The notes beneath the pieces were generated by a model. That model did not search any database, was not told the origin of the DNA, and saw only the letters and a list, made by a program, of their open reading frames with translations. The position numbers and the translations under genes are program-made. DNA of 64,000 nt from Furfurilactobacillus milii (GTDB lineage: Bacteria > Bacillota > Bacilli > Lactobacillales > Lactobacillaceae), in the NCBI RefSeq assembly GCF_009864005.1, contig NZ_WEZQ01000002.1:62001-126000 (forward strand), given 5' to 3'. Of the stretch, positions 9,641-20,261 are shown in pieces. Position 1 is the first letter of the stretch. Every line of letters starts with the position of its first letter.

Positions 9641-9681
9641 GGGATTTAAGCATTGCATAAGCTAATTTAAAGGAGAAAATA

Positions 9682-11787
9682 ATGGCTAACAAACGTGAAT
9701 TTCCACTCGAAAAAACACGTAATATCGGGATCATGGCCCATATCGATGCCGGTAAAACCACGTTAACTGAACGGATTCTTTACTATACTGGTAAAATTCA
9801 CAAGATTGGTGAAACCCATGATGGTGCTTCACAAATGGACTGGATGGCTCAAGAACAAGAACGTGGGATTACCATTACGTCTGCTGCTACAACAGCGCAA
9901 TGGAAGAACCACCGGATCAACATTATCGATACACCAGGACACGTGGACTTCACAATGGAAGTTGAACGTTCCTTGCGTGTGCTAGATGGTGCGATTGCCG
10001 TTCTTGATGCCCAGGCTGGTGTTGAACCACAGACTGAAACTGTTTGGCGTCAAGCTTCCACTTATAACGTTCCCCGTATCGTGTTCGTTAATAAGATGGA
10101 TAAGTTAGGTGCCGACTTTGACTTTTCTGTTGACTCATTAGGCGACCGTTTACAAGCCAATGCTCATGCCGTTCAGATGCCAATCGGTGCTGAAGACGAT
10201 TTCGAAGGGGTTATTGACCTGATCGAAATGAAGGCTGACTTGTACGATGAAGATGCCCTTGGTACTGAATGGGATACAGTTGATATCCCAGAAGAATACG
10301 TTGCGGAAGCTCAAAAGCGTCGTGACTCATTAGTTGAAGCTGTTGCTGAATCTGATGACGAACTGATGGAAAAATACCTTAACGGTGAAGAAATCAGTAA
10401 AGACGAATTGAAGGCTGGTATTCGTCGTGCCACTTTGGCAAACGAATTCTTCCCAGTTCTTGCAGGTTCTGCTTACAAGAACAAGGGTGTTCAGATGTTA
10501 ATGGATGCTGTTGTGGACTACTTACCATCACCACTTGATGTTAAGCCTTATACAGCGGTTAACCCAGAAACTGATGAAGAAGAAGACCTTATTGCCGGCG
10601 ATGACAAAAAATTCGCTGCCTTAGCATTTAAGGTTGCTACTGACCCTTACGTTGGTCGTTTAACATTCATTCGTGTTTACACGGGTACTTTGGAATCCGG
10701 TTCATACGTTTTGAACGCTACTAAGGACAAACGTGAACGTGTTGGTCGTTTGCTACAAATGCATTCAAACCAGCAAAACGAAATTCCAGAAGTCTTTTCT
10801 GGTGATATCGCTGCTGCTATCGGTTTGAAGAACACCACAACTGGTGACTCTTTGACTGATGTTGATCATCCATTGCACTTGGAATCAATGGTCTTCCCTG
10901 AACCAGTTATTCAGGTTGCCGTTGAACCTAAGACAAAGGCTGACCAAGACAAGATGAACAATGCCTTACAAAAGCTGTCTGAAGAAGACCCTAGTTTCCG
11001 TGCTGAAACGAACTCTGAAACTGGTGAAACTTTGATTTCTGGTATGGGTGAACTCCAACTGGACATCTTAGTTGACCGGATGAAGCGTGAATTTAAGGTT
11101 GAAGCTACTGTTGGTGCACCTCAGGTTGCTTACCGTGAAACAATTACGAAGTCTGCTCAGGTTGAAGGTCGTTTCATTCGTCAGTCTGGTGGTAAAGGTC
11201 AATATGGTGATGTTTGGATTGAATTCACACCTAACGAGACTGGTAAGGGTTACGAATTCGAAGACGCCATCGTCGGTGGGGTTGTTCCTCGTGAATACAT
11301 TCCTTCAGTTGACAAAGGGTTACAAGAATCCATGGCCAATGGTATGATTGCTGGTTACCCAGTAGTCGACGTTAAGGCTAAGCTTTACGATGGTAGTTAC
11401 CATGATGTCGATTCTTCAGAAGCTGCATTTAAGATTGCCGCTTCTCTGGCATTACGTGAAGCTGCTAAGAAGGCTGCCCCAGTTATCTTGGAACCAATCA
11501 TGAAGGTTGATATTGTTGCACCAGAAGACAACCTTGGTGATGTTATGGGTCACGTAACTGCTCGTCGTGGTACTGTTGATGGTATGGAAGCTCGTGGGAA
11601 TGCACAAGAAGTTCATGCATTTGTCCCATTGGCTGAAATGTTTGGTTATGCTACAACCTTGCGTTCAGCAACACAAGGTCGTGGGACATTTACGATGACA
11701 TTTGACCACTACTCAGCTGTTCCTAAGTCAGTTCAAGAAGAAATTATCAAGAAGAATGGCGGTAACAACAGCCATCCTGAAGACTAA
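9682..11787 (+). CDS. fusA: elongation factor G
   Basis: EF-G is the translocation GTPase, 701 residues here, of standard length. The G domain shows the P-loop AHIDAGKTT (19–27), DTPGHVDF (G3) and NKMD (G4). The downstream domains carry the expected [15 protein letters not shown] and [16 protein letters not shown] segments. The ATG has AAAGGAGAAAAT just upstream. It is the last gene of the str operon here; tuf is not adjacent, as is usual in lactobacilli. Confidence 0.98.
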   Translation: MANKREFPLEKTRNIGIMAHIDAGKTTLTERILYYTGKIHKIGETHDGASQMDWMAQEQERGITITSAATTAQWKNHRINIIDTPGHVDFTMEVERSLRVLDGAIAVLDAQAGVEPQTETVWRQASTYNVPRIVFVNKMDKLGADFDFSVDSLGDRLQANAHAVQMPIGAEDDFEGVIDLIEMKADLYDEDALGTEWDTVDIPEEYVAEAQKRRDSLVEAVAESDDELMEKYLNGEEISKDELKAGIRRATLANEFFPVLAGSAYKNKGVQMLMDAVVDYLPSPLDVKPYTAVNPETDEEEDLIAGDDKKFAALAFKVATDPYVGRLTFIRVYTGTLESGSYVLNATKDKRERVGRLLQMHSNQQNEIPEVFSGDIAAAIGLKNTTTGDSLTDVDHPLHLESMVFPEPVIQVAVEPKTKADQDKMNNALQKLSEEDPSFRAETNSETGETLISGMGELQLDILVDRMKREFKVEATVGAPQVAYRETITKSAQVEGRFIRQSGGKGQYGDVWIEFTPNETGKGYEFEDAIVGGVVPREYIPSVDKGLQESMANGMIAGYPVVDVKAKLYDGSYHDVDSSEAAFKIAASLALREAAKKAAPVILEPIMKVDIVAPEDNLGDVMGHVTARRGTVDGMEARGNAQEVHAFVPLAEMFGYATTLRSATQGRGTFTMTFDHYSAVPKSVQEEIIKKNGGNNSHPED

Positions 11788-11849
11788 TTGTCATTTAGTT
11801 GACATTAAAAAGGGTTCTCTGTCAACTGTTGTTGGTAACGACCATAATG

Positions 11850-11887
11850 CACCCAATCATTATTTGATGATTGGGTGTTTTGTTTTT
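11850..11887 (+). terminator. terminator of the str operon
   Basis: CACCCAATCAT and ATGATTGGGTG form a perfect 11-bp stem with a 6-base loop, followed by TTTTGTTTTTG. It lies about 60 bases after the fusA stop. Confidence 0.9.
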
Positions 11888-11945
11888 GTCCTTAACATAA
11901 CAAGGACGCGTATCCTTTTTTTCGTGTCAACATACATAGATTACA

Positions 11946-11996
11946 GAAAGAAAAATCTGTTGTCGATCATGTCTTGTGACATGACCAACAACAGAT
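11946..11996 (-). terminator. second leftward terminator after the C69 dipeptidase
   Basis: Arms ATCTGTTGT (11955–11963) and ACAACAGAT (11988–11996), plus an inner TCATGTC/GACATGA helix, form a long hairpin. Read leftward it is followed by TTTTTCTTT, so it acts on minus-strand transcripts. Confidence 0.7.
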
Positions 11997-12010
11997 ATGA
12001 TAGAACCTTA

Positions 12011-12050
12011 AAAAGCGACATCTAGCAAATCTGCTAGGTGTCGTTTTTTA
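12011..12050. terminator. bidirectional terminator between fusA and pepD
   Basis: CGACATCTAGCA (12016–12027) and TGCTAGGTGTCG (12032–12043) pair over 12 bp with one G·T. The hairpin is flanked by A's on the left and TTTTTT on the right, so it can stop transcription in both directions. Confidence 0.85.
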
Positions 12051-12073
12051 GTTAGTTCAATTTTGAACGGTGA

Positions 12074-13495
12074 CTAATAGTTATCCCTCGTAAATGTACC
12101 GGGAACCAGGTTACCAGCGGTTCCAAGAACTTTACTTAGTAACTCGGATGTCTGCGCCACAATATGGTCGGCAGTTTTTTCGTTAGCCGCTGTTAGCGCA
12201 TCTGTCAATGCGGCATCACTTAATTGAGCATTAGCTGTATCAATTTCGTACACGCGTTGGTGACCGTAACCTAATGTCTTCTCCTGATAACTTTCAACAT
12301 CACTTATCGTGGTCTGAAAGTGGTCGGCAGCCAGAACCGCAATTAGTCGATTTGCCCAATAGGCATTTTTACTGTCGACTACAGCAGTCGTATCTCGGTA
12401 ACTTGCGGGCGTATCATTAACATTTGTGAAAAACGGAACCAGTGTGTTAAATGGATTGGCAGATAAAGCCACCCATTGAATTGCGGCGCGCTCGGCAGGC
12501 ACGTTTGGCCGAATTTGAAGAACACTCAATTCTTGTGTCCGGTTGATCCCGATTGGTCGGTAAGGAGCTGTTTCTTTAGTTGCACCCAGAGCGAACGGAT
12601 CGTAGGGGGTATCCTGATAATGTGAGCTGAGGACAAACTTGATGTCTTCGATAGTTATTTTGTGATCAGCATGAGTAATAAACGGAAGGTCGTCGCTCAT
12701 TGGTGTTTTGTCCTGGGTTGTTGCGTGGTTGAAGTATCGCTGAGCGTACCAAGCCCGTGGCGTATTGTAGTGATGGTCAAGTTGAGAATGTGACCCGAAA
12801 ATCTCACGGAAGTTAAAATGATCACCGAGATTAAGGTGGTTCTCTTCAACGAAGGTTTGTAAGTCGTCCGCAAACATAAAATTAGTTGAATCTGCAAAGT
12901 TGACTTCTTGAATACCTGTCTGGTTAGGGGCAACAACGTAAGCATCATCCGGGATTCGCTGTGCAACCCAGTGATGACCACCAGCAGTTTCCATATACCA
13001 AATTTCATTCGCGTCAGAGAAAATAATTCCGTTTGATTCATAAGTGCCATGTATCTTCAAAATTTCACCGACACGTTCAACGCCTTCACGCGCGCTGTGA
13101 ATATAAGGGAGGGTGACAGTTAGCAGATCCTCTTCGCCCACACCAGCTTTAGTTAGTGGGTCAGCCCCTAAGATGCGTTCGTTTGTGGTAATGGTTTCGG
13201 TAGCGCTCATTGCAACATTATCACTGTTGATACCAGCTTCACCCCAAATGCCTTGCTTGTCCACTGCGTTAGGAATAGCGGTGTAGCGTAAAGGATTGTC
13301 TGGCAGCGTAATGCTAAACTGACTCATCTTAGCTTTGTATTCGCGAGGTTGATCTTCGGGTTTGACGACAACGAACTTTTTAGGATCGGCAGCCGTGCCA
13401 GTATCTTCGTTACGCGCAATTAATGTTGAGCCATCGTAACTGGCATTTTTACCAACTAGAATAGTAGTACACGTACTTAATTCAGAAAGCGACAT
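12074..13495 (-). CDS. pepD: C69-family dipeptidase (PepD type)
   Basis: The 473-residue enzyme belongs to the N-terminal-nucleophile peptidase family C69 and hydrolyses a broad range of dipeptides in the cytoplasm. The expected mature N-terminal cysteine is C9 (STCTTILVGKNASYDGSTL), implying removal of eight residues. Family segments WGEAGINSDNVAMSATET and MFADDLQTFV-like text follow. GGAGG lies 8 bases before the ATG. Lactobacilli usually carry several pepD paralogues, so the exact paralogue letter cannot be assigned. The gene is monocistronic or follows pncA. Confidence 0.92.
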   Translation of the reverse strand: MSLSELSTCTTILVGKNASYDGSTLIARNEDTGTAADPKKFVVVKPEDQPREYKAKMSQFSITLPDNPLRYTAIPNAVDKQGIWGEAGINSDNVAMSATETITTNERILGADPLTKAGVGEEDLLTVTLPYIHSAREGVERVGEILKIHGTYESNGIIFSDANEIWYMETAGGHHWVAQRIPDDAYVVAPNQTGIQEVNFADSTNFMFADDLQTFVEENHLNLGDHFNFREIFGSHSQLDHHYNTPRAWYAQRYFNHATTQDKTPMSDDLPFITHADHKITIEDIKFVLSSHYQDTPYDPFALGATKETAPYRPIGINRTQELSVLQIRPNVPAERAAIQWVALSANPFNTLVPFFTNVNDTPASYRDTTAVVDSKNAYWANRLIAVLAADHFQTTISDVESYQEKTLGYGHQRVYEIDTANAQLSDAALTDALTAANEKTADHIVAQTSELLSKVLGTAGNLVPGTFTRDNY

Positions 13496-13659
13496 AATAA
13501 AACCTCCATGGTTAATTATCAGCTTGATGATATTTGGCCGATATTCTCCTTCACTATAACACTTGCCAATCTGCTCCGTGGTGTTGACCAGATAATGTCG
13601 CTAATTGGTTCGCACACTATACAATAGTAGAAACAGATCACGTACTCGCGTTTTTAAGG

Positions 13660-14226
13660 TTAAACAATCGTTGCACCAAGCGTATTTTCAAAGTGTTTCA
13701 AAGCCCAAGCGTGACCAACGGGATCGAAAGAGGCAACAGCGTCTTTGTGAACAGTTAGTTGATAATCCAAATTGTACGCTTCGACAGCTGTGTGCAATAC
13801 ACAGATATCCGTACAGACACCAGCAAGGTGAAGATTGGTGATGTGACGGCTGCGTAAAAAGTTATCTAAATTAGTGTTGGCAAACGCACTATAGCGATTC
13901 TTGTCGAAATAGTAGACGTGATCCTCATCCTTATGTGACTGGTACCATGATTCCAATTCACCGTACAACTCGCGTCCCCATGTATCCTTTAAGTTATGGG
14001 GTGGAAATAGCTTGGTTTCTGGATGGTAAGGGTCGACACCGTCATGCAAATCAGTTGGGAGAATGACGTAGTCACCGTTTTGAAGAAATTGTTTTGCGAG
14101 CGTCAAAATATTAGATTCAATTTCTTGACCAGGTTTACCAGTTGTGAGGGCACCTTTAGCAGCGACGAAGTCATTGGTGTAATCAATAATCAGTAATGCT
14201 TGTTTGCCAAAATCCATTTGTGTCAT
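13660..14226 (-). CDS. pncA: nicotinamidase / isochorismatase-family cysteine hydrolase
   Basis: The 188-residue protein resembles Bacillus-type PncA, which converts nicotinamide to nicotinate for NAD salvage. The catalytic triad is visible as D15 (IIDYTNDF), K109 (FDKNRYSAF) and C138 (GVCTDICVLHTA). Metal-site residues D59, H61 and H68 (TDLHDGVDPYHPET) are also in place. The cis-peptide region before the cysteine is normal and length is standard. It lies 164 bases upstream of pepD on the same strand, with no clear terminator between. Confidence 0.9.
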   Translation of the reverse strand: MTQMDFGKQALLIIDYTNDFVAAKGALTTGKPGQEIESNILTLAKQFLQNGDYVILPTDLHDGVDPYHPETKLFPPHNLKDTWGRELYGELESWYQSHKDEDHVYYFDKNRYSAFANTNLDNFLRSRHITNLHLAGVCTDICVLHTAVEAYNLDYQLTVHKDAVASFDPVGHAWALKHFENTLGATIV

Positions 14227-14317
14227 AGTTTGCCTCCAATTTTGAGTACGCGCGATTGACTTTATTATAGATAAAAAGATGTAGGTTTGATAAAGTTTAC
14301 GCGCAGATTAAATAGAA

Positions 14318-14345
14318 AATTTCGTTTTGTAATCAAAACGAAATT
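14318..14345. repeat. 12-bp perfect inverted repeat upstream of the S10 promoter
   Basis: AATTTCGTTTTG and CAAAACGAAATT are perfect 12-base arms around TAAT, ending 19 bases before the -35 box of the S10 promoter. Read rightward no T tract follows; read leftward TTTTCTATTT follows. It could be a protein-binding site or a leftward terminator for antisense transcription. Confidence 0.5.
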
Positions 14346-14364
14346 AACAAACGTAAATAAAACC

Positions 14365-14393
14365 TTGCCATTACGGGCTTAGGTTGGTATAGT
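14365..14393 (+). promoter_or_regulatory. S10 operon promoter
   Basis: TTGCCA (14365–14370) and TATAGT (14388–14393) are separated by 17 bases. This is the best promoter match in the 340-base gap between pncA and rpsJ. Confidence 0.75.
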
Positions 14394-14399
14394 AGATAG

Positions 14400-14566
14400 G
14401 TGCTTGTGCGAGACAAGGGACAACTTTGCCCTTTAAATCGCGCAACAACAAGCGAGCATTGATGTGAAAGGTTGCGACACACCCGGCCGCTTTGCCACGG
14501 AGGTGTGGCGGTAATTTTCACGGAGCTAGCCTATTTCTAAAAAATAGACGTTAGGAGGGAACAAAT
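14400..14566 (+). promoter_or_regulatory. S10 operon 5' leader
   Basis: The roughly 165-base untranslated leader ahead of rpsJ contains a GCCAC/GTGGC hairpin near 14493–14508 and other G/C-rich complementary segments. Autogenous control by a ribosomal protein is common for S10 leaders in bacteria, but the binding protein cannot be named from this sequence. Confidence 0.4.
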
Positions 14567-14875
14567 ATGGCAAGTAAGAAAATTCGGATTCGCTTAAAGG
14601 CTTATGAGCACCGTATCCTTGATCAGTCAGCTGACAAGATCGTGGAAACGGCAAAACGGACTGGTGCTGAAATTTCAGGTCCAATTCCGTTACCAACTGA
14701 ACGGACACTTTTCACGGTGTTACGTTCACCACATAAGTTTAAGAAATCACGTGAACAGTTCGAAATTCGGACTCATAAGCGTTTAATCGACATTGTCAAC
14801 CCAACTGCTAAAACAGTTGATTCATTGACCAAGCTTGAATTGCCAAGCGGTGTTGATATCGAAATCAAGTTATAA
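14567..14875 (+). CDS. rpsJ: 30S ribosomal protein S10 (NusE)
   Basis: S10 is a 102-residue protein of the 30S head that also acts with NusB in antitermination. The sequence [22 protein letters not shown] and the [14 protein letters not shown] loop are canonical. GTTAGGAGGG precedes the ATG. It opens the S10–spc–alpha block. Confidence 0.98.
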   Translation: MASKKIRIRLKAYEHRILDQSADKIVETAKRTGAEISGPIPLPTERTLFTVLRSPHKFKKSREQFEIRTHKRLIDIVNPTAKTVDSLTKLELPSGVDIEIKL

Positions 14876-14943
14876 TTTGATTTCCTCGTTCTAAACCGAT
14901 CATTAATTTGACGGTAAAAATACATTATATCGGAGGTGTACTC

Positions 14944-15603
14944 ATGACCACTAAAGGAATCTTAGGGAAAAAGGTCGGGATGACGCAAGTCTTCACTGAA
15001 AATGGCGAATTAGTCGCTGTTTCAGTTATTGATGTAACACCTAACGTAGTATTGCAGGTTAAGACTGTTGAAAACGATGGTTACAACGCAATTCAGTTAG
15101 GTTTCGATGACAAACGTGAAGTTTTGTCTAACAAGCCCGAGCAAGGTCATGTAGCAGCAGCAAAAACGGCTCCTAAGCGCTTCGTTCGTGAAATTCGGAA
15201 TGTTGAGCTTGGAGAGACGAAAGTCGGTGACGAGCTTAAAGCAGACGTCTTCGCAGAAGGCGAAGCAGTCGACGTTACCGGAATCACAAAAGGGCATGGG
15301 TATCAAGGTAACATCCATAAGGATGGCCAATCACGTGGACCAATGGCCCATGGGTCTCGTTACCACCGTCGCCCAGGTTCAATGGGTGCCATCATTAACC
15401 GTGTCTTCAAAGGCAAGCCACTTCCAGGACGTATGGGTAACCACAAGGTAACCATGCAAAACCTGAAGATTGTTCGTGCAGACTTAGACAACAACGTGTT
15501 GTTGATCAAAGGTAATGTGCCAGGTGCTAACAAATCATTTGTTACAATTAAAAGTTCTGTTAAGGCCGGTTTGAAGAAAAACAACCGCCACAGCGAAAAA
15601 TAA
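14944..15603 (+). CDS. rplC: 50S ribosomal protein L3
   Basis: L3 (219 residues) binds near the peptidyl-transferase centre and nucleates 50S assembly. The start is ATG 14944 ([17 protein letters not shown]), which has GGAGGTG at correct spacing. An in-frame ATG at 14908 lacks a ribosome site and would add twelve atypical residues. The conserved [18 protein letters not shown] loop is present. Confidence 0.97.
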   Translation: MTTKGILGKKVGMTQVFTENGELVAVSVIDVTPNVVLQVKTVENDGYNAIQLGFDDKREVLSNKPEQGHVAAAKTAPKRFVREIRNVELGETKVGDELKADVFAEGEAVDVTGITKGHGYQGNIHKDGQSRGPMAHGSRYHRRPGSMGAIINRVFKGKPLPGRMGNHKVTMQNLKIVRADLDNNVLLIKGNVPGANKSFVTIKSSVKAGLKKNNRHSEK

Positions 15604-15629
15604 TATAAGGGAAGGGAGGATTAATAGCT

Positions 15630-16256
15630 ATGACTACCAGCGTTGATTTATTCAAGCAAGATGGTAAGAAGTCAGGCACAGTTGATTTAAATGATGCTGT
15701 GTTTGGTATCGAACCTAACAATAATGTCATCACCGATGCTGTATTGATGCAACGTGCCTCAATGCGACAGGGTACTCACGCGGTTAAAAACCGTAGTGCT
15801 GTACGTGGTGGTGGTAAGAAACCATGGCGTCAAAAAGGTACTGGTCGTGCTCGTCAAGGGTCGATCCGTTCACCACAATGGCGTGGCGGTGGTGTTGTCT
15901 TCGGACCAACTCCACGTTCATATGCTTACAAGTTGCCACAAAAAGCGCGTCAACTTGCCATGAAGTCTGTCTTATCACAAAAGGTCTTGGACAAAGCCTT
16001 GGTTGTCGTTGACGCCTTAGACTTTAAAGCACCAAAGACTGCTGAATTTGCCACTGTTTTAGACAACCTGAAAGTTGCTGAAAAGACCCTTGTTGTGGTT
16101 GAAGATGACAACGAAAACGCAGCATTGTCTGCACGTAACTTAGCTAATGTCACTGTTTTGACTGCTAAGGGCGTTAATGTTTTGGATGTTGTTAACAACG
16201 ACAAGATGGTGATTACGCAATCTGCTCTTTCTCAGGTAGAGGAGGTGCTCGCATAA
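15630..16256 (+). CDS. rplD: 50S ribosomal protein L4
   Basis: L4 (208 residues) lines the exit tunnel and can act as an autogenous repressor in some bacteria. The tunnel-loop signature [20 protein letters not shown] is intact, and no macrolide-type change is obvious there. Its stop codon overlaps the rplW start by one base (TAATG), so the two are translationally coupled. Confidence 0.97.
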   Translation: MTTSVDLFKQDGKKSGTVDLNDAVFGIEPNNNVITDAVLMQRASMRQGTHAVKNRSAVRGGGKKPWRQKGTGRARQGSIRSPQWRGGGVVFGPTPRSYAYKLPQKARQLAMKSVLSQKVLDKALVVVDALDFKAPKTAEFATVLDNLKVAEKTLVVVEDDNENAALSARNLANVTVLTAKGVNVLDVVNNDKMVITQSALSQVEEVLA

Positions 16257-16543
16257 TGGAAGCACGTGATGTGATTTTACGCCCAGTTGTGACTGAGTCT
16301 TCAATGGCTGATATCGATGACAAGCGTTATACGTTTGATGTTGATACTCGCGCAACCAAGACGCAAATCAAGAGCGCCATCGAAGAAATCTTCGATGTTA
16401 AGGTAATCAAACTTAATGTGATGAACGTTAAGGGACACCTTAAGCGCCAAGGACGTTACAGTGGTTACACTAAGAAGCGTCGTAAGGCAATCGTTACTTT
16501 GAGTTCAGACTCAAAGGAAATTAAGTTATTTAACGAAGAATAG
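16256..16543 (+). CDS. rplW: 50S ribosomal protein L23
   Basis: L23 (95 residues) sits at the tunnel exit and is the docking site for trigger factor and SRP. The family pattern [18 protein letters not shown]…[26 protein letters not shown] is present. Its ATG overlaps the rplD stop. About 85 bases without a gene separate it from rplB. Confidence 0.97.
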   Translation: MEARDVILRPVVTESSMADIDDKRYTFDVDTRATKTQIKSAIEEIFDVKVIKLNVMNVKGHLKRQGRYSGYTKKRRKAIVTLSSDSKEIKLFNEE

Positions 16544-16628
16544 TCTTCTTCAATCTATGCGCCGATGATGATACGGCTCCTCACAAGGGACAACCAATCA
16601 CGGCACGAAAAATTAGGAGGAAAGTATA

Positions 16629-17462
16629 GTGGGTATTAAGAGTTATAAACCAACCACTAACGGTCGTCGTAACATGACCGGTTCCGACTTTAGTGAAATC
16701 ACTAAAACGACCCCTGAAAAGTCGTTATTGGAATCACAAAGTCACCGTGCAGGCCGTAACAACCAAGGCCACATGACTGTTCGTCATCGTGGTGGTGGTA
16801 CAAAGCGCGCTTACCGGATTATCGACTTTAAGCGTATTAAAGACGATTACAAGGCAACTGTTAAAGCTATTGAATACGATCCAAACCGGACCGCTAACAT
16901 TGCTTTACTAGTTTATGAGGATGGAACAAAGTCATACATCTTAGCACCTAAGGGGCTAGAAGTTGGCACTGTTGTTGAATCAGGCCCTGAAGCAGATATC
17001 AAAGTTGGTAATGCATTGCCATTAACTAACATTCCAGTTGGTACTGTTATCCATAACATTGAATTAAAGCCTGGTAAAGGTGGCCAAATTGCTCGTTCAG
17101 CTGGTGCATCTGCTCAGTTGTTGGGTAAGGAAGGCAAGTATGCCTTAGTTCGTTTGGCCTCTGGCGAAGTTCGCATGGTTCTCGCTGCTGGTCGTGCTAC
17201 TGTTGGTGCGGTTGGTAACGAACAACACGAATTGATTAACTTAGGTAAAGCGGGTCGTAAGCGTTATGCTGGTCAACGTCCACATGTTCGTGGGTCAGTT
17301 ATGAACCCTAACGATCACCCACATGGTGGTGGTGAAGGTAAAGCCCCAGTCGGCCGTCCATCGCCAATGTCACCATGGGGTAAGAAGACTGCTGGTAAGA
17401 AGACTCGTAACCACAAGGCTCGTTCTAACAAGCTTATTGTGCGCGACCGTCGGAAGAAGTAA
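16629..17462 (+). CDS. rplB: 50S ribosomal protein L2
   Basis: L2 (277 residues) is needed for subunit association and peptidyl-transferase activity. It starts with GTG behind AGGAGGAAAG. The conserved histidine-bearing [22 protein letters not shown] stretch at about residues 225–245 is present, and length is standard. Confidence 0.98.
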   Translation: MGIKSYKPTTNGRRNMTGSDFSEITKTTPEKSLLESQSHRAGRNNQGHMTVRHRGGGTKRAYRIIDFKRIKDDYKATVKAIEYDPNRTANIALLVYEDGTKSYILAPKGLEVGTVVESGPEADIKVGNALPLTNIPVGTVIHNIELKPGKGGQIARSAGASAQLLGKEGKYALVRLASGEVRMVLAAGRATVGAVGNEQHELINLGKAGRKRYAGQRPHVRGSVMNPNDHPHGGGEGKAPVGRPSPMSPWGKKTAGKKTRNHKARSNKLIVRDRRKK

Positions 17463-17547
17463 TCTTTCTTATTCAATGCATATACGACATTAGTTGTTAA
17501 ACACACGAACGCGTTAGCTAATAGCTAACAAGAGAGGAGGCCACACG

Positions 17548-17826
17548 ATGGGTCGTAGTCTTAAAAAAGGACCTTTCGCCGATGAACATCTGCTGAAGAA
17601 AATCGCTGCACAAGCTGATTCTGAAAAGAAGACAGTGATCAAAACTTGGTCACGTCGTTCAACGATTTTCCCTAGCTTCATCGGATACACTATCGCTGTT
17701 TATGACGGACGGAAGCATGTCCCAGTTTTCATCTCTGATGACATGGTTGGTCACAAGCTTGGCGAATTTGTTCCAACGCGGACTTTCCGCGGACACGCTG
17801 GTGCCGACAAGGTTACTAGTAAATAA
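17548..17826 (+). CDS. rpsS: 30S ribosomal protein S19
   Basis: S19 (92 residues) pairs with S13 in the 30S head. [19 protein letters not shown] and the [16 protein letters not shown] end are canonical. AGAGAGGAGG lies just upstream. It is followed by rplV after 16 bases. Confidence 0.98.
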   Translation: MGRSLKKGPFADEHLLKKIAAQADSEKKTVIKTWSRRSTIFPSFIGYTIAVYDGRKHVPVFISDDMVGHKLGEFVPTRTFRGHAGADKVTSK

Positions 17827-17842
17827 TTAGGAGGACTGAACA

Positions 17843-18190
17843 ATGGCTGAACAAGTTACATCTGCAAAAGCAACTGCAAAGACTGTTCGTGTCGCTGCTC
17901 GTAAGGTTCGCCTAGTTGTTGACCTTATTCGCGGCAAGAGCGTTAACGAAGCATTTGCCATTTTAAAATTCACGCCTCGCGGTGCTGCCGAAGACGTAGA
18001 AAAAGTATTGAAGTCTGCTGTTGCTAATGCTGAAAACAACTTCGACTTAGATCGAGCCGACTTAGTTGTATCTGAAGCATTCGCTAATGAAGGACCAACC
18101 CTTAAGCGGTTCCGTCCTCGGGCTAAGGGTTCCGCATCACCAATTAACAAGCGGACTAGTCATATCACAGTAGTCGTATCTGAAAAGTAG
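17843..18190 (+). CDS. rplV: 50S ribosomal protein L22
   Basis: L22 (115 residues) lines the exit-tunnel constriction. The extended beta-hairpin segment [20 protein letters not shown] (about 90–109) shows no insertion or deletion, so no macrolide-resistance hairpin change is apparent. TAGGAGGACTG precedes the ATG. Confidence 0.97.
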   Translation: MAEQVTSAKATAKTVRVAARKVRLVVDLIRGKSVNEAFAILKFTPRGAAEDVEKVLKSAVANAENNFDLDRADLVVSEAFANEGPTLKRFRPRAKGSASPINKRTSHITVVVSEK

Positions 18191-18202
18191 GAGGGAACAA
18201 GC

Positions 18203-18865
18203 GTGGGTCAAAAAGTAAATCCAAACGGATTTCGTGTCGGAGTTATCCGCGATTGGGAAGCCAAGTGGTATGCTGACAAAGATTACGCAACTTGGTTAAT
18301 CGAAGACGTTAAAATCCGTAAGTTTATCGATCAAAGACTTGCCGACGCATCTGTTTCAACCGTTGAAATCGAACGGGCTGCTGGTCGAGTGGTATTATCC
18401 ATTCACACTGCTAAGCCTGGGATGGTTATCGGTAAAGGTGGGTCAGAAGTTGAAAAGCTCCGTAAGGAACTTAACAGCTTAACTGGCAAGCAAGTACACA
18501 TCAACATCATTGAAATCAAGAAGCCTGACTTGGATGCTCATTTAGTTGGGGATTCAATTGCCAAGCAATTAGAGCAACGTGTTGCTTTCCGTCGCGCTAT
18601 GCGTGGTGCTATCCAACGTACTATGCGTTCTGGTGCACACGGAATCAAAACAATGGTTTCAGGCCGTTTAAACGGTGCTGACATTGCCCGTAAAGAACGT
18701 TACTCAGAAGGAACTGTTCCGTTGCATACATTGCGTGCGGACATTGACTATTCTTGGGACGAAGCACGGACTACTTACGGTATGCTGGGTGTTAAAACCT
18801 GGATCTACCGTGGTGAAGTTCTTCCTGCCAAGAAGTCAGCAAATACTCAACGAGGAGGGAAATAA
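18203..18865 (+). CDS. rpsC: 30S ribosomal protein S3
   Basis: S3 (220 residues) lies at the mRNA entry tunnel and contributes to mRNA unwinding. The KH-domain loop [15 protein letters not shown] and the C-terminal domain [15 protein letters not shown] are present. It starts with GTG behind TAGGAGGG and ends two bases before rplP. Confidence 0.98.
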   Translation: MGQKVNPNGFRVGVIRDWEAKWYADKDYATWLIEDVKIRKFIDQRLADASVSTVEIERAAGRVVLSIHTAKPGMVIGKGGSEVEKLRKELNSLTGKQVHINIIEIKKPDLDAHLVGDSIAKQLEQRVAFRRAMRGAIQRTMRSGAHGIKTMVSGRLNGADIARKERYSEGTVPLHTLRADIDYSWDEARTTYGMLGVKTWIYRGEVLPAKKSANTQRGGK

Positions 18866-18867
18866 TC

Positions 18868-19302
18868 ATGCTGGTACCTAAACGTGTAAAGCACCGTCGG
18901 GAATTCCGCGGTCACATGCGTGGTGAAGCCAAGGGCGGCAAGACAGTTGCATTTGGCGACTACGGTTTGCAAGCTATCACTTCATCATGGGTTTCTAACC
19001 GCCAGATTGAAGCGGCTCGTGTTGCCATGAACCGTTACATGAAGCGTGGTGGTAAAGTTTGGATCAAGATTTTCCCTCATAAGTCCTACACTTCTAAAGG
19101 TGTTGGTGTTCGTATGGGTAACGGGAAAGGGGCACCTGAAGGTTGGGTATCTCCTGTAAAGCGTGGCAAGGTTATGTTTGAAGTAGGTGGCGTTTCTTCT
19201 GAAGTTGCGCACGAAGCTTTACGTTTAGCTAGCCACAAACTGCCCGTTAAGACGAAAATCGTCTCACGAGAAGAAGCAGAAGCAGAAGTAGGTGGCGAAT
19301 AA
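18868..19302 (+). CDS. rplP: 50S ribosomal protein L16
   Basis: L16 (144 residues) helps position tRNAs at the peptidyl-transferase centre. [19 protein letters not shown] and [20 protein letters not shown] are family-typical. The ribosome site GAGGAGGG overlaps the last rpsC codons. Confidence 0.98.
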   Translation: MLVPKRVKHRREFRGHMRGEAKGGKTVAFGDYGLQAITSSWVSNRQIEAARVAMNRYMKRGGKVWIKIFPHKSYTSKGVGVRMGNGKGAPEGWVSPVKRGKVMFEVGGVSSEVAHEALRLASHKLPVKTKIVSREEAEAEVGGE

Positions 19303-19304
19303 TT

Positions 19305-19505
19305 ATGAAAATGACTGATATTAGTAAATTAACCACTGCTGAAATGATTGATAAAGAAAAGGGCTACAAGGACGAATTGTTCAACTTACGTTTCCAATTG
19401 GCTACTGGTCAATTAGAAAACACCGCTCGTTTAAAGCAGGTTCGTAAGAACATCGCCCGGTTGAAGACGGCTCTCCGTCAACAAGAATTAAGCCAAAGCA
19501 AATAA
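19305..19505 (+). CDS. rpmC: 50S ribosomal protein L29
   Basis: L29 (66 residues) is a two-helix protein next to L23 at the tunnel exit. The core [34 protein letters not shown] is recognisable. It begins with ATG at 19305 two bases after the rplP stop, with no strong ribosome site of its own, so coupling to rplP is likely. Confidence 0.96.
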   Translation: MKMTDISKLTTAEMIDKEKGYKDELFNLRFQLATGQLENTARLKQVRKNIARLKTALRQQELSQSK

Positions 19506-19532
19506 TTAGAATACGAAAGGAGAACTTAACCT

Positions 19533-19796
19533 ATGACTGAACGTAACGCACGTAAGGTTTACCAAGGCCACGTGGTTTCTGACAAGAACGACAAGACGAT
19601 TATCGTCGCAATCGATACTTACAAGACCCACCCAGTTTATGGTAAGCGGGTTAAATACACCAAGAAGTTCGTTGCGCAAGATGACAACAACGAAGCCAAG
19701 ACTGGCGATATCGTACGGATTATGGAAACTCGGCCTTTGTCAAAGACCAAGCACTTCCGCCTATTGAATGTCGTTGAAAAGGCTGTCATCCTGTAA
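19533..19796 (+). CDS. rpsQ: 30S ribosomal protein S17
   Basis: S17 (87 residues) binds 16S rRNA early in assembly. The family pattern [22 protein letters not shown] and the [21 protein letters not shown] end are intact. GAAAGGAGAA lies upstream of the ATG. Confidence 0.97.
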   Translation: MTERNARKVYQGHVVSDKNDKTIIVAIDTYKTHPVYGKRVKYTKKFVAQDDNNEAKTGDIVRIMETRPLSKTKHFRLLNVVEKAVIL

Positions 19797-19842
19797 CACC
19801 ATTTCTACGTATTCTAATTAGCTGCGGAAGGAGGATAAAACC

Positions 19843-20211
19843 GTGATTCAACAAGAAAGTCGTTTAAAGGTCGCTGATAACTCTGGTGCCCGTGAAATCT
19901 TGACAATCAAGATCTTGGGTGGTTCCACTCGTAAGTCAGCCAACATTGGTGACATTATTGTTGCTACTGTTAAACAAGCAACACCAGGTGGCGTTGTAAA
20001 AAAGGGTGACGTTGTTAAAGCTGTTATCGTTCGGACTGTATCCGGTATGCACCGTACTGATGGCTCATACATTAAGTTTGACGACAACGCAGCTGTTATT
20101 ATCTCAGATGACAAGAGCCCTCGTGGTACTCGTATCTTTGGACCAGTTGCGCGTGAACTTCGTGAAGGTAACTTCATGCGGATCGTTTCGTTAGCACCTG
20201 AAGTTCTGTAA
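19843..20211 (+). CDS. rplN: 50S ribosomal protein L14
   Basis: L14 (122 residues) is at the subunit interface and is the dock for the silencing factor RsfS. It starts with GTG behind [28 protein letters not shown] and [19 protein letters not shown] are canonical. Confidence 0.98.
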   Translation: MIQQESRLKVADNSGAREILTIKILGGSTRKSANIGDIIVATVKQATPGGVVKKGDVVKAVIVRTVSGMHRTDGSYIKFDDNAAVIISDDKSPRGTRIFGPVARELREGNFMRIVSLAPEVL

Positions 20212-20261
20212 TCAAAGTAATCAAGCTAGATGCATAAGTTGAACGGGAGGTGCACAGCAGA

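Noticed and set aside
11702-12025. Plus-strand frame of 107 codons at the end of fusA
   Set aside because: It reads out of frame through fusA and then through two terminator hairpins.
13605-13841. Plus-strand frame antisense to pncA
   Set aside because: The pncA frame has a full catalytic triad; this is its shadow.
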